Positions 22,920 to 35,100 of a DNA stretch of 64,000 nt are shown here, piece by piece. The notes below the pieces were generated by a model, which saw only the letters and a program-made list of their open reading frames with translations, had not been told where the DNA came from and did not search any database. The stretch comes from Onchocerca volvulus. Lineage: Eukaryota; Nematoda; Chromadorea; Rhabditida; Onchocercidae. The first letter of the stretch is position 1. The number at the start of each line of letters is the position of its first letter. Made by a program: the position numbers and the translations under genes. Location: the NCBI GenBank assembly GCA_000499405.2, contig HG738147.1, positions 1-64,000 of the forward strand, given 5' to 3'.

Positions 22920-24580
22920 CAAGTTAAAAGACCTGGATGCATATTTATCAGAAGTGTCGCATTAATTTGACCGATTCTACCTTAATATGATTATGGCTGC
23001 AATACAAATGAAAGAATATTTCTTATCAAATGCAAAAAATGGATTAGCAAATCTCCTTTTATTTCTCATTTTATCACTTTATTTAGTTCATTTCGGAATT
23101 GAAAAATTATTCGATATCAGTCATAGTAGTTGCTAGAGAGTTATAATACAGTCAGCAACACAATAAATTTTATTTCTTCACGATGAAAATCATTTTAGTA
23201 CGTCTATGCTAACTTCTATGTTGATAGAGTTCATGAAAGATTTAAATGAATATAAATATTTTTTAGCATCGGCTATGTGCCTTAGATTTCAAATGAATCA
23301 AATTTTGTATGTTTTAATGCATGTTATAATTTTAATGAGATAGATCAAGATTTTAATGACATTTAAAAATGAATGAATTGCTAATGAATCTTCGGCAATG
23401 ACATAGCAACACCTACTATTTTTTTTTAAACAGATGATATAGTAGTGAATAACCATACAGCTTCATTTGGCTTATATTTTGCGACTTGCAAATCTAATCT
23501 TGAGTACAAATTATCCCGATGAATTTGCAATCATAAGTGCAGAATTTAAATCATGATTTTTTTTTTCAATTTTTCGGTGGCTTTTGTTCTTTTAAATTCA
23601 GAAGTTTTATGATTCCGTGAAAGTGTCCAGAAGATTTAAGGAATCCCTACTTCATTTTTGCTACTCTTGAAATACAATCAACAATTATCAAAATGATGAG
23701 ATATTAGTGGGAATGAAACGATTAATTGATTTTGCTCATGGAAAGGTATATCGATTACCACGAACATGTGCTGTATGTTTGTTTTCTGAATAACATATCG
23801 GAAGTCATTCGCTTTTGTTGACATTCTACAAACTTAAATTTAAATATTATAAATACAACAACAAATTCCGAAAAGAAAACACAAAAAATGAAGGGAAGCT
23901 TTTAAGTTCATTTCTCAGAGGGAAGAGATATTCAAATCCAAAAGCATTTATTTCCTTGAAAGAATAAGTGATGACTGTGTTATAATCGCTCAATTTGCAG
24001 ACAAATTTGCTACGAATTTAAAGAGCAAAATTCCAAGTGCCGACCCTTTGTCCTACAATTTATTTTTTGGATCGATTCAGTTTGTGAATGAACAGCATTA
24101 AAAGGCTCTGTATACTTACATTAATGGTTACAGTCTTTCATGTCACACATATCCAATGTATTATTATACTCACAGCTTAAGAATAAGTTATTCATTGATA
24201 GTCGCACAATATACGACTACTATTGCTGAGTGTTACCTTTATGATCATTGTAGTTATTATTCTGGAAAAGTATGGCTTAAAAAGATTTATGACTTCGATA
24301 TGGTTCATCATAACATTAAATTCCGTTCAGTAAATTCAGGCAATCGCACTTCAACTTTTTTTAGGATAATAAAATTTTAAAATGATGCCAATATTCCATA
24401 GCAGGAACATAACTGCTTGACAATCAAACTACCAGGTAGTAAAACAATTCGAATGCAATCCTATCATTCGCTAGTACAAATTCATATACAGAAATAATAA
24501 GCAATGAAATACAACAGAAAAATCCAGGAAACAAGATAATTACAATAAAATATTATTATATATATCTTCCAAGAGAATTT
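22920..24580 (+). repeat. Inverted partner of 9668-10730
   Basis: The segments 22920-23000 and 23590-24580 parallel the reverse complement of 10730-9668. About 590 bases (roughly 23000-23590) are present only here. Together with the inverted BEL/Pao pair (13030-13699 and 21121-21780) this forms a second imperfect palindrome centred near 17 kb. Confidence 0.75.
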
Positions 24581-25560
24581 TAGCGATATAAAACCAATAT
24601 ATTTGCTCTACTGGCTTTTTTTTTCTACTGTAGGTGGCAACACATCCAAAGCGTCAAATTCAAATTGATTTTGACTATTTCTTATTACTATGAGGATGTT
24701 CGGTGCTTTCCTTTCAAGTCATAAGTGCAACCACGATTTGTCACATTTTCTCATCAATCAAAAATGACACAGGCATACCACTAATATCTTGTTTTTCTAC
24801 TTTTCATACGTTCCTGCACTCGGATTTCAATGAAAAATTCTGAAAAAAAAAGATATTTTAGTAATGACAAAATAATACTTCTATTGAGATCTTTAGTGGA
24901 AAATCCAATGACAAACAAATTCTACAAACATAAATCATATTTATGATTTCTTTAACGTTCCATAAATTGAGAAGAATGAAACTAATATTGATAGGTCTTA
25001 ATTTGTGAGACCTTAAAGAAGTCATAAATAAGACTTTTGCCCGTTGAATTTGTTTATTAATGGATTTTCTATTCAAAATCAAAATGATTAATACTACAGT
25101 TTTACGATAGTTTATTCTATACTTTTATTTTTTGATTCGAATTTCCATCATTTTACAATTCTCGCTATGGCCCATCAATAGTGCAATATATTTATATATT
25201 GGATCATAGCAAAGTTACGGATCATTGTAATCATTTTTTTGCGTATATTTATCTATCTTGAATTCCTTCAATATGATAATGCTAATTCGTATATCGTCAA
25301 CTCAATCTTCGGCGTGTTGTAATTCACAGTTTTAAATGCTTATTCTGTGGATAGAGAAATTGAATTTAGCAAACCACTATTATTAGTCTTAGAGGACAAA
25401 GTCAAATCATTTTTTGTTGACTAAATTGAATTATTTTACTTGCTGGACGTATTTTGTTTCTACGCTTTCTTTAATTGTTTGCAATTTCCTACTAAGCAAA
25501 AATTTTCCACGTGATCTCTTTATCATCTTCAGATTTCAAAACAACATGGTATAATTTTGG
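23600..25560 (+). pseudogene. B4: receptor pseudogene, family B
   Basis: Decayed plus-strand copy. Exon 2-like sequence starts near 23640 and has stops. The exon 3-like frame 24156-24380 (YYYTHSLRISYSLIVAQY) runs straight into KVWLKKIYDFDMVHHN, with the same TM4-TM5 deletion as B5. A TM6-like exon lies at about 24690-24800 and a TM7-like exon at about 25157-25345, where SFNMIM of B2 is replaced by a frame with stops. The conserved 3' flank reaches about 25560. Confidence 0.75.
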
Positions 25561-26450
25561 TAAAAGTTTAAATGCCTTATTTTACACTATACAAAAATCA
25601 AATTTTATTTTGTAAAATCTGCAGTTCTTATGGAACAAATAGTCTCAGGAAACCGACTAATGTAAAGTGATTCATGCAGACAGTGCAGATAGAAAATATA
25701 TCGAAAAAATAAATATTTATCAGTGATTGAGTATGAAATGCATGCATGTAATTCATTCGTTCTGTACAAGAATTGGGAAACTTTATCAAAAAATTAATCA
25801 TCAATTTTAATTTGAACAAAACTTTAAGATGCTTTACAGATAAAGTCAAATCTATAAATGAATTTGCTGAGAGTGAAAGAATATGTTGTGTACTATGAAA
25901 TTCTGGGATACCGAAACTAATTATATCATAAATATATTCAATATCAATGATTATATTGATCATACATCACCTATAAATTTCATCTCATTCTATCAAAAGT
26001 ATAAATCTAACCCTCAATGACGCTTATTTCTACCTCTTCACTATAAGCCTCCGTCTTTTTTTTCCCAAAGAAGTTTTTGTCAACAGTTTTTATTATATTA
26101 ACAAGGATCATTATTCCTTTGAGAGAGACATGAAGTTGCTTGATTTCCTCCACGTCCGCTTCCTTCAAATCCGTTTTAATTCTATTAATCGCGCTATAAT
26201 TTCGATCTAATTCTATTTCTTTGGATTATTCTGCATTAATACTAGATAAATTATTTACTACAGATTATTCTGCATTTGCCGGTTAATTATACAAGTTGAC
26301 CGCAACGAAAAAGTTATTCCCCAACATATCTCCTACAAAGTTTTCGAAAATCCCAGACATAAAATTTCATTTGAACAATGTCTTCTTTTACGTTCAAATT
26401 AGAACCCAGCAGAAGCATGTTCTTATCGGCATTATCACTGAAGTTTATTT
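25561..26450. other. No gene recognised
   Basis: The only sizeable frame is 25963-25628 (-), 111 codons of AT-driven hydrophobic composition with no motif or splice support. I do not call it a gene. Confidence 0.45.
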
Positions 26451-26481
26451 TTATTGAAAGGCTCTGAAATTTAATGGAGAA

Positions 26482-28742
26482 ATGAAAGCAATTTGTTGCG
26501 CCGTCGGAAAAATTAAACTGACTGAACTTAAGGAACCACCAAAGCCATTAAAAATTTTGCTTGCCGGATATACTGCAGAATCAAAGCGTTTTCTATCTAG
26601 AATCAAGAAATACAACTCGTACTTCCAAATAATGTCTTTCGGCCCAGAAGTCATACCAACACAATTCAATGCAACTTTCAAAATGAAAGGACAAGTTTAT
26701 CATAAAGCCGGCTCCCTGCTTCCGTTGCCAGATGGTCAGCATAAATTCCTACAAATGTATTTCATTGTTGATAGCAATGACGAATTGAATGCACACTGGG
26801 GAATTCTTATCGATTCTTGCAAAACATGAATGATAATAATATAGGATGTTCCACGACACTATGAATTTTTAACAATTCATTCTGCGTGTTAAAATAAAAC
26901 ACAGATATATTGAGTAATTTCCTAGTAATCTGCAAGCACAACGTGAAAAAAGAAAAAAAAGGAGGGATTTCGTCGTGAGTAGTCTTGGCTCTGTTGAGGA
27001 AGGCGTCCAACGATTCGTCGGTGTAAAAAAGGTTAAAATGATTTTTGATCGTCGACTGCCGGCTACTTCGCTTTAGTCACGCCCTCGCGCTGTCTGGGTG
27101 TCATCAATCAAAGCCTCATCAATCAAGAAAAGCACCGGCTTTGATCATTGCATCATTTCATGCCGTCGATGGATCTTAGTCCTTAGACTTGAGTAATTAA
27201 CCTGCACATGTGAGGTATCATTACATTTACAAGATTATATTACGACATAATCAATCAAATTTTAACGATATGAAAATTTTAAAAGTTTCGAAACTATGTC
27301 TGGACTTTAACCCATACAACATTGTAACTAATCATCTAATATCTTAATATTTTTACTGAAATCTGTTATAAATTAAATTCTCACGAAATAAAAAAGAAAG
27401 ATAAAAATATTTTAATCAACATTAATATAAACCTTTTTCGTTATTCCTATGCTGACATAGAAAGATCCGTCGTTTTCCCATTGCATTAAGAGTTTAATTA
27501 ATACTATTGAATAATACGAGGAGAAATTTCTGTCATAATTGAAAATATTTTAAAAAGACATTCAGACTTTTTTAACAAATTAAAAAGGAAGAAAGAATTT
27601 CTTCATGTAAAAACAAATTAATGCGTTGGTTCAAAACAGCAAATGATATGATGCTATCTGATACACAGAAGATAATTATTCATGCTGAAAAAACGTCAGC
27701 CGGAGAACATGTGCGAAGATTCAGTGCTCCAACTGTAGATGAAGTGCCAGTTGTTATGGTCGGAGATCAATTGAAACCTAGAGATATATTGTTCTTCACC
27801 GTAGAAACGATTAATTGACAAAAATTGCAGAAACTCATCAGTGTCAAGACGTTCTGCATTATCTTATCATTTTTTGAAATGTGCCGATAGATATCACTTC
27901 AAAGTTACGATGATAAATCCAATCAGTGGCGATGAAAAATATAACAAATGCAGCGCAATAAACTATTATTCATATCGATTAATGATTCCAGAGAATGAAG
28001 ACAATCACATTTTGAAATGCCATCAGTTCACCAATATATCATAGATATATATGCAAAAATCGAAACAGAACAATTGATATTCAGCCGTTTGGATCAGATC
28101 AAGCTTCGCTTTGAAGAATACTATTTACGCGATGTAGTTGTAAATGATGGCAATACAATTAACGTTAGAAGACTCACAATTTTGCCATCTTTATATACAG
28201 GTAATCGATGTCATATGGATCAGTACGCTCAAAATACACTTGTATATTTTCGCATTATGAGTGTCCAGACATATTCATTACACTCACATGTAATCCAGCT
28301 TGGGACAATATACAAAATCCTTTACTTCCTAGGCAACTACCGATGGATAGGCATGATATCACAGCACGCGTTTTCAGACAAAAGCTGAAATTACTAATGG
28401 ATTTCATGATAAAACATGAATATGTGGATCTGTGCGCTGCTGGCTCAGTAGAATGGCAAAAGAAGGATTGCCACATGCACATATACTAATCTGCTTTATG
28501 ACAAAATCACTTCAAACGAAATAAACGATGTAATATGCGCTAAAATACTCGTAGATAAGGAATTGTATGAAGTTGTGACGAAAAATATGATATTTGTGCC
28601 TTGCGATACACTGAGTTCAAATTCACCACGCATGATAAAAAATGCTCTAAGCGAAATTCTCGAGCATTAGTAAACAACAAAATTACAGGAAACGATGGAT
28701 ATCCTTTATAAAAAAAAAGATCAACTCAAGATGGCGGTAAAT
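26482..28742 (+). mobile_element. Decayed Helitron Rep region, interrupted
   Basis: Plus-strand fragments of a Helitron RepHel protein in order. 26482-26829 carries LKEPPKPLKILLAG, then FKMKGQVYHKAGSLLPLPDG. 27621-27818 carries EKTSAGEHVRRFSAPTVDEV. 27841-28040 carries the domain leading to Rep. At 28017-28388 and, after a frame change, 28208-28489 lie PDIFITLTCNPAW and then HMHIY, the HUH-type nickase motif usually seen as HAHI. From 28490 CAKILVDKELYEVVTKNM follows. Frameshifts and stops make it inactive. The helicase domain is absent. A foreign 0.7-kb stretch (26840-27590) separates the first two fragments. Confidence 0.85.
26840..27600. other. Segment interrupting the Helitron fragments
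   Basis: The middle part (about 26960-27150) is GC-richer than its surroundings, with stretches such as GTCACGCCCTCGCGCTGTC. No open frame or terminal repeats were recognised. It may be a nested element. Confidence 0.4.
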
Positions 28743-28798
28743 TAGCAACCGTACAAATTTGGAGTTGTGCATTGAAGAAGATAAAAGTGAGTTGTTCC

Positions 28799-29035
28799 AT
28801 TTCGCTGCTTATTTCTGATCGTGACAAAATTGTAGAGATGAATTTTTTTACTTCTCACAGGTTTCTTCAACTTTGGTGTTTCTCTCAACTGGAGACGAAT
28901 CTCAAACTCAAACTTGGAAATTTGAACCTTTATTATGATGAATTTGTTAATCAATGAAAGCAACAATTATAAAAACAATATAATCTCGATAATATCAAAG
29001 AAACAACATTCACGAAGAGAAAATAAGAAAAAAAA
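28799..29035 (-). mobile_element. LTR 5 fragment, minus strand
   Basis: Its low-coordinate end, TTTCGCTGC then TTATTTCTGATCG, parallels the end of LTR 2 (TGTCGCT...TTTCTGAT). Both share TTGAAGAAAC and GTGAGAA stretches between the end and the SL1-like block. Minus-strand AATAAA at 28934-28929 directly precedes an SL1-like block. The 5' part of the LTR is lost in an A-rich run near 29030. Confidence 0.7.
28907..28928 (-). promoter_or_regulatory. SL1-like block in LTR 5, 18 of 22 bases
   Basis: On the minus strand the 22 bases directly after AATAAA match SL1 at 18 positions; mismatches are at 5, 8, 10 and 11. The last 11 bases (CCAAGTTTGAG) match exactly. Confidence 0.65.
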
Positions 29036-29433
29036 AAAAAAAAAACGCAAAAAAAGAAAACCCAATACCACGAATCATAATTCAATGTCAATTTGTAATT
29101 TTAAAATTAATGAAATTTAAAAACTAAATTTTCATTTCAACAAATGAGAATATCTCTTCAGCATCTTTTTCTATCAACTTATATTAATCGGTTTCTTGAA
29201 GCCGTTTTTTTAATTATTGCAAGGTTTTATAAAAGATTAGATTTGGTCTTTTAGCACTTAAATTATTTCAGAATTATAACTGGCTGTTTTGAAAATTAAA
29301 GATACGAAGAAATCACACCGAAAATCTTTTTTTTTTTAATTAGGTAAATGTTAACAATTGAAGAAATCATTATAGAAATATAATACATGCAGCTGGCAAA
29401 ATAATTTAGTTGAGTCAGAAAAATAATTTCATT
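29036..29433. other. 3' flank of receptor B2
   Basis: AT-rich. From about 29340 it shares patches with the downstream flanks of B1, B3 and B4. No gene is seen. Confidence 0.5.
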
Positions 29434-31701
29434 TCATCCTCGAAAGCCAACAGCAGTAGTTTGCTGAACTTGATTTTTCTGTCCATAGAATAGGTATTTG
29501 AAACTGTGAAGTACAGCACACCGAAGATCGTCTTGACGATATATGAACAACATTATCATATTGAAGGAGTTCAAGAAAGGTAAATACACGCAAATGATTA
29601 CTATTGTCCGTGATCTTGCTGTAGGATCCAGTATAAAAATATACTGTACTATTGATGGTACCACAGCGAGAACTGTAAAATGATGGAAAATCGAGTTACA
29701 AAATAAAAGTATGTAAAATAAACTACTATAAAACTCACTACCAATTAAATACTGATTATCACTCCTAATTTATGAGACGTTGAAAAAGTCATAAATAAGG
29801 CTTATGCCCATAGAATTTGTTTATCACTGGATTTTCCACTTAAAATCTCAATGAATAGCATTATTTTGTTATCACTAAATTTTTCAGAATCGTTCGTAAA
29901 AATCTGTTTGTTGGAACATACAAAATGTGAAGCAACAAGAGATCAGTGCTGTATGCGTATATCGCTTCTCTTTCTTGAGAAAATGTGACAAATCACGGTT
30001 GTTTGAATGACTTGAAAGGTACTGCGCACCGAACTTCCTGAAAACAATAATAATATTGTTAAAACTATTCATTTTGAATTTGAGCATTGCTGACACGCTG
30101 CCATCTGTTATGAAGAGCAACAGGAAAAAAAAGCAATTAATAGAATAAATATATTGATTTCTTATCGCTATATTTCTCTTGGAAGATATATGCAATAATT
30201 CTAATATTTTAATTATTTCATTTCTAATTTTTTTATTGTTTTCCATTGTTTACTTTAGTTTAATGTTAATTTGTATTAACAAATGATAGGATTACTTTCG
30301 ACTTGACGTAGTGGTTGGCAGTTTTATTGCCATGAGTTATATATATTGTTATTATGGGATGTTGAAAGCATCCTTAAATTTTGAATCAAAAAAATCAAGT
30401 GACTCTGATAAATGTCTTGACGATGAATTGTATTATAAAATTTCTTTAAGCCATACTTTCTCAGAATGATGACAACAATAATCATAAATATAACACTCAG
30501 CAACGAAGAGCTGGAGGTCAGTAGTAATAGCGTGGAATAAAATTGTGATTTATATACGCTTTGTAACCTGCAAAAGGTGTTTTCGTAGATTTTGAAAGTA
30601 AAGATTTGCCCAATTTTGAAAATTTTCTAATTTTTCTTTTTGTATTTTCAACTTTGCTCAATTATTCCCAATATTTGAATACCATGCTCAGATAATCGAA
30701 AATACAATTAGGAATAAAATGTCCATTTAATTAAATCAGTGAATTGTTACTTACAAACAAAAATTAGATATATGCCGAGGCGGTTCAATTAAACTTGCAA
30801 CGACTATAGAAGTGATCGCAATGACAGTAATCGTATATTGTGCGATTATTAATGAATAACTTATTCGTATGCTGCGAGTATAGTAATATATTGGGAATGC
30901 CACAACACAAAGCCTTTCTATGCTGTTCATTAACAAACTGAATCCATTCAAAAAATAGGTTGTAAGAAGAAGGGTGGACACCTGAAATTAGGCTTTTTAA
31001 ATTTGTAGCAAATTTTTTTATCGACTGACCATACAGTTGCCACTTATTCTTTCAAGAAGATGAATGCTTTTGGAGACTGAATGCATCTTTTTTCGTAATT
31101 TTTAGGCTTCTAATCATTTTAATTAATGTTTTCCTTTGGAATTTTCGTTATATTTGCAATATTTTAATTTAATTTTTTAGAAAGTCAGCGCGAATGATTT
31201 CCGGTATGTTTTTCAGAAAATAAACAAACATTCAGTACACAATCGTGGTGATCGATATGCCGCTCTCCATGAGCGGAATCAATTATTCGCTTTGCTCCCG
31301 ATGATATCGCAGTGATTCCAGTCAATCCATTGTTGAGGAACACAATCGCAAGAATCAAGTAGGAATTTCTGCAATACTTAAATTTCTCCATAATCTTCTA
31401 TTTTTGACGTGATTGTTTGAAATGCTTATATCTGATTTTTCAAAGATTTCTCTATGAAACTGTTCATCAGAATATGTTCAGTTATTTTCAGAATATCTTT
31501 ATGAGATAAATTAATTGACCTGAGTCCTTTGCGCATTATGATAAGAAGAAAGACGGGAATGTTGATCAATGTGAGCATTGTACCAATAAACAAGTAAGCG
31601 TACGTACGTAAAATATAACTAGTCATTGATAGCACTATTCCGTCTTTAGTAACAATGATGCTCAAATTTTCAGTTGTTACTTCGTTAAAAGCAGGATTCA
31701 T
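29434..31701 (-). CDS. B2: 7TM chemoreceptor (family B), six exons, one defective donor
   Basis: A predicted nematode chemosensory 7TM receptor. Exons on the minus strand: 31701-31466, 31368-31230, 30981-30755, 30567-30457, 30037-29922 and 29672-29434. Sum 1068 nt, 355 residues plus stop, with all phases agreeing. TM1 contains YLFIGTMLTLINIPVFLLII. Exon 2 holds TM2 and a cysteine before TM3. The TM3 end is LMNSIERLCVVAFPIYYYTR (ER at about 147-148), the DRY equivalent. Exon 4 is TM5, and exons 5 and 6 join inside TM6. TM7 contains PFLNSFNMIMLFIYRQDDLR. Four donors are GTTTGT, GTAAGT, GTATGG and GTATGT, and acceptors are TTTCAG-like. The exon 1 donor, however, reads GA where B1 has GTAAGT, so the gene may be a recent pseudogene, use a rare GA-AG splice, or contain a base error. 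An srsx-like affinity is a guess. Confidence 0.65.
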
Positions 31702-32831
31702 GATATGATAAGGAAATAGAAAAGTTAGTCTTTAAAATAGCTGACAAAATTAGCAGAACTATTCTATATGCAGTAGCCTTTTCTCAGAGACAAATAATTT
31801 CTCCTGAAAATGGCTAATTATATCAATCTTAGACCTCGTAGCAATTTCATTCCCAAAGAAGTTATTGGGTCACTTATTCTCAAGCATTCGGTTTGTACGA
31901 AATTTTTGAAATATGAGAAATTCATGTTGTGAGTCAAATTCATTTACTGTTGGGATTGTGATATTAGAACAATGAAATTAAAATGCACAACTTCGCCATA
32001 ACATCAAACGTGCAATTTAACCATAGAATTTTTCCTAGTATTTTTGTTTTCAAAATAAATGCATTATACATTGATTTGGGATATTGCAAAAACAACTAAG
32101 CCATAATAATATTAAAATGTACAAGATTTAACTTGTTTGAAATTCGCCACTGAGAACATTAAAAATATTTGCATATTATCACAACATCATAAAACTTCTG
32201 AATTTTTTTAAGCTCATGATTTAATTTTCATTATAATATATCTGAAACTAATTAGAAATAAAATTGCATTCAATACAAGATCACTTGCAGTTGTGGAAAA
32301 ATAAACTAATGAAGTGAAGATTTATTTGAAAAAATCAGTGAAATTTGTTTGTAGAATATCCCAAATTTTTTGGATAATTATGAATATTTTGTGTCGCAAA
32401 TAACAAATATCTTCAATTGAGATCTGCAAGCAATCGTTGCAATATTATTTGTTCAACACAAAAATATGAATATGGATGCATCGTTATGAAATATTCGTTA
32501 ACAATTTATTTGTCTTAAATGCCATTGAAATCATAATATATTATCAAAATTATGATATGCAGTAAAACATGCAAGGCTTAGATTATTTGAAATTAAAAAC
32601 TAATAAAAATGCTAAAAATACATATGCATGATAATATCGCACGATCTGTTTTTAGGAATAATACTTAAATTAAAGCAAAAAATTTCTTATTTTTCTTGCT
32701 TTTATAAAGCATGAAAAAAAAAACAGAAAAGAAATAAGCCAAATATTTTCCATTTTTTTCCGTTGCTAGCTAGCTGCTTTTTTTTAAAAATAATAACAAC
32801 TAATTTTTAATATAAAATATTATTTTCTTGG
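31702..32831. other. 5' flank of B2, no gene recognised
   Basis: AT-rich intergenic sequence. No promoter motif was recognised and no coding frame is supported. Confidence 0.45.
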
Positions 32832-33167
32832 CTAAATAAATTCATCATTAAGTGCTTTTGTTATGGCCATCCAATGTTCATCAACACTCAAATATTCAGA
32901 AAATTGAATTATAGCAATTAGTGAAGGTGAGATGATACGACAGATGAAATATGCTGAAGATGACGTGATTTTTTGGCAATCAGTAAAATTGAAATTAGTA
33001 GAAACTGTTTGAAAATTGCGACACGATTCGAGCTGTCCAGATTCTTGTTTGAATTTAACACAACTGGAAATAATTGACATGGCATATTTAAGTATATTTA
33101 TTGTTGTACCAAATCGAATGGCATGATCCATTGCATTTGTTAATGTAGGTGCATTAAGTAATCCCAT
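32832..33167 (-). CDS. Uncharacterised 111-codon open frame
   Basis: An uninterrupted frame from ATG at 33167 to a stop at 32832 encodes a mixed-composition protein with five cysteines (at about residues 36, 49, 59 and two later) and no obvious signal peptide or long membrane segment. Residue use is less AT-driven than other frames here, which is why it is listed. The ATG follows a T-rich/A-rich tract. It could be an exon of a larger gene or a relic of one. I do not recognise a family and assign no function. Confidence 0.35.
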   Translation of the reverse strand: MGLLNAPTLTNAMDHAIRFGTTINILKYAMSIISSCVKFKQESGQLESCRNFQTVSTNFNFTDCQKITSSSAYFICRIISPSLIAIIQFSEYLSVDEHWMAITKALNDEFI

Positions 33168-33300
33168 TTTTTTTTTTTAAGTTTAGCTAAATATGTTGGG
33201 GAAATTCCACTACCTCAAGTTTCGTTGCTGTGATAATTTTTATCCTATCTAGGTAATTATTTTGAAAATTAAAAAAAAAATTGAACAAAAATAGTAAGAG

Positions 33301-35100
33301 ATGAATTCAAAAGAAAGAATATTGGAAAATATAACTAAATGCTGTTGCTATCGTAAAATCAGCACGCAAAATTTCATGTGTTCAATCTTCTTACAAGGAT
33401 TTTCTCAAGGAATTGGATTTACTAATGAACAGCGCAGAAAGATTCTGACATTCCCAATATATTATTTTAATCACAAAACATAAATAGGTTATTCATTCGT
33501 TGTGCAGGAATATATGATTACTACTATTATGATCACTTCTATAGTCGTAGCAACTTTCATTAAACCTATTCGGCATAATTTTAGTTTTTATTTGTAAGTA
33601 AAATGGGAATTAATTTAATCAATGAATGGTTATTCCTTCAAAATTAGGTTATTCTTTACTTCCAAAAACTTACGAAAAGTACTAATTCTACTAATTCTTA
33701 TAGTCGTTCTATATTTAATTATTTATGCAAATGGCTTATTTGATCTTTATTAATTTTGGTCAGCAGGTGGATTATCGGAGTTATTCTTTTTTTGCTTTTT
33801 ATGCCCCTATTTTAGTTCATTTGCAGATTTATTATCTCTTCTTTGTTTTATGTGATTTGTTATTTACTAATGGCAGTTGTGGTAAAAAATAATACTAATT
33901 CTTACAAGCGTATAAACATCGCAATTTTATTCACACTATTATTATTTGTGCTTTATTGTTGTCATCATTTTTGAGAAAGTATGGCTTAGAAAACTTCATG
34001 ACCTCAATACAGTTCATCATCATCCATGTTTCCATTCAATAAATTTGACATTTTATCAGAATCACTTGATTTTTTTTAAGAACTGCAAAATTCAAAAATA
34101 TTGTCAACATCTCATAACAGCAATATATATAACTTCTTGACAATAACAATGCACTATATCAAATCGAAAGCAATCTTATCATTTGCTAGTACAAATTATA
34201 ATACAAAACCGAGAAGCACTGGATAAAAATAAAAAAATTGAGAGGAGCAAGATTATTACAATCAAAAATATTGTTTTATATATCTTCCAAGATAAACACC
34301 AAATTCGTCCATTTTGATCATATTGTTATCAGCCTTAGAAAGTTCGGTGTGCAGTTCCTTTTAAATCATTCATATAACCATGATTTGTCTCATTTCCTAA
34401 ATAATCAAAAGAAACACATTCATAAAGCACTGATATTTTGTTGCTTACATTTTGTACGTCCTACACTCTGATTTATGTAAACAATATCTGAAAAAGAGAA
34501 GTTATTTTAGCAATGACAAAATATTAGAAGGAGAAAATCCAATGATAAACAAATTTTACAGAAATAAATCTTATTTATGACTTTTTCAATGTTTCATAAA
34601 TTAGCACCTTTCAAATAATTTTGCGAATCATATAAATGCTGAAATCAAATAAATACTGATTGGTCCTAATTTATGAGGCATTGTAGAAGTCATAAATAAA
34701 ACTTTTACTTGTTAGAATTTGTTTATCAATGGATTTTTATTTAAAATATCAATGATTGGTACTATATAGTTGCATAGTTTTTTTATTATACACCTTCATT
34801 TTTTAATTCGAATTTCCATCATTTTACAGTTCTTGCTATGGCATCATCAATAGTGCAGTATATTTAATGTATCGGTTCCTACAGTAAGGTCAGTATGTTT
34901 ACCTTTCTTGAATTTCTTCAATATGATAATGTTGTTCATATATCGTCAAGACGATCTTCGGTGTGCTGTAATTCATAGTTTCAAATACCTATTCTATGGA
35001 CAGAAAAAGCAAGTTCAGCAAACTACTGTTTTTGGCTTTCGAGGATGAAATGAAATCATTTTTCTGACTCAATTAAATTATTTTGCCAGCTGAAGTATTT
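33301..35100 (+). pseudogene. B3: receptor pseudogene, family B
   Basis: Plus-strand remnants parallel to B2. The exon 3-like frame 33301-33483 contains FPIYYFNHKT followed by a stop, then IGYSFVVQEY and the TM4 segment ending IKPIRH (to about 33593), with a GTAAGT-like donor. The TM5-like stretch is at about 33930-34040. The TM6-like exon from about 34341 contains KFGVQFLLNHSYNHDLSHFL and KKHIHKAL. The TM7-like exon at about 34828-35060 has a deletion and a stop before the FFNMIMLFIYRQDDLR-equivalent part. Exons 1-2 were not found. Confidence 0.75.

Noticed and set aside
25628..25963. 111-codon minus-strand frame
   Set aside because: The hydrophobic composition is expected from AT-rich DNA. 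There is no motif, paralogue or splice support.
29884..30246. Reading the whole 120-codon frame as one B2 exon
   Set aside because: The phase-matched acceptor at 30039-30038 and donor after 29922 show that only 30037-29922 is exon. The upstream part of the frame is intron.
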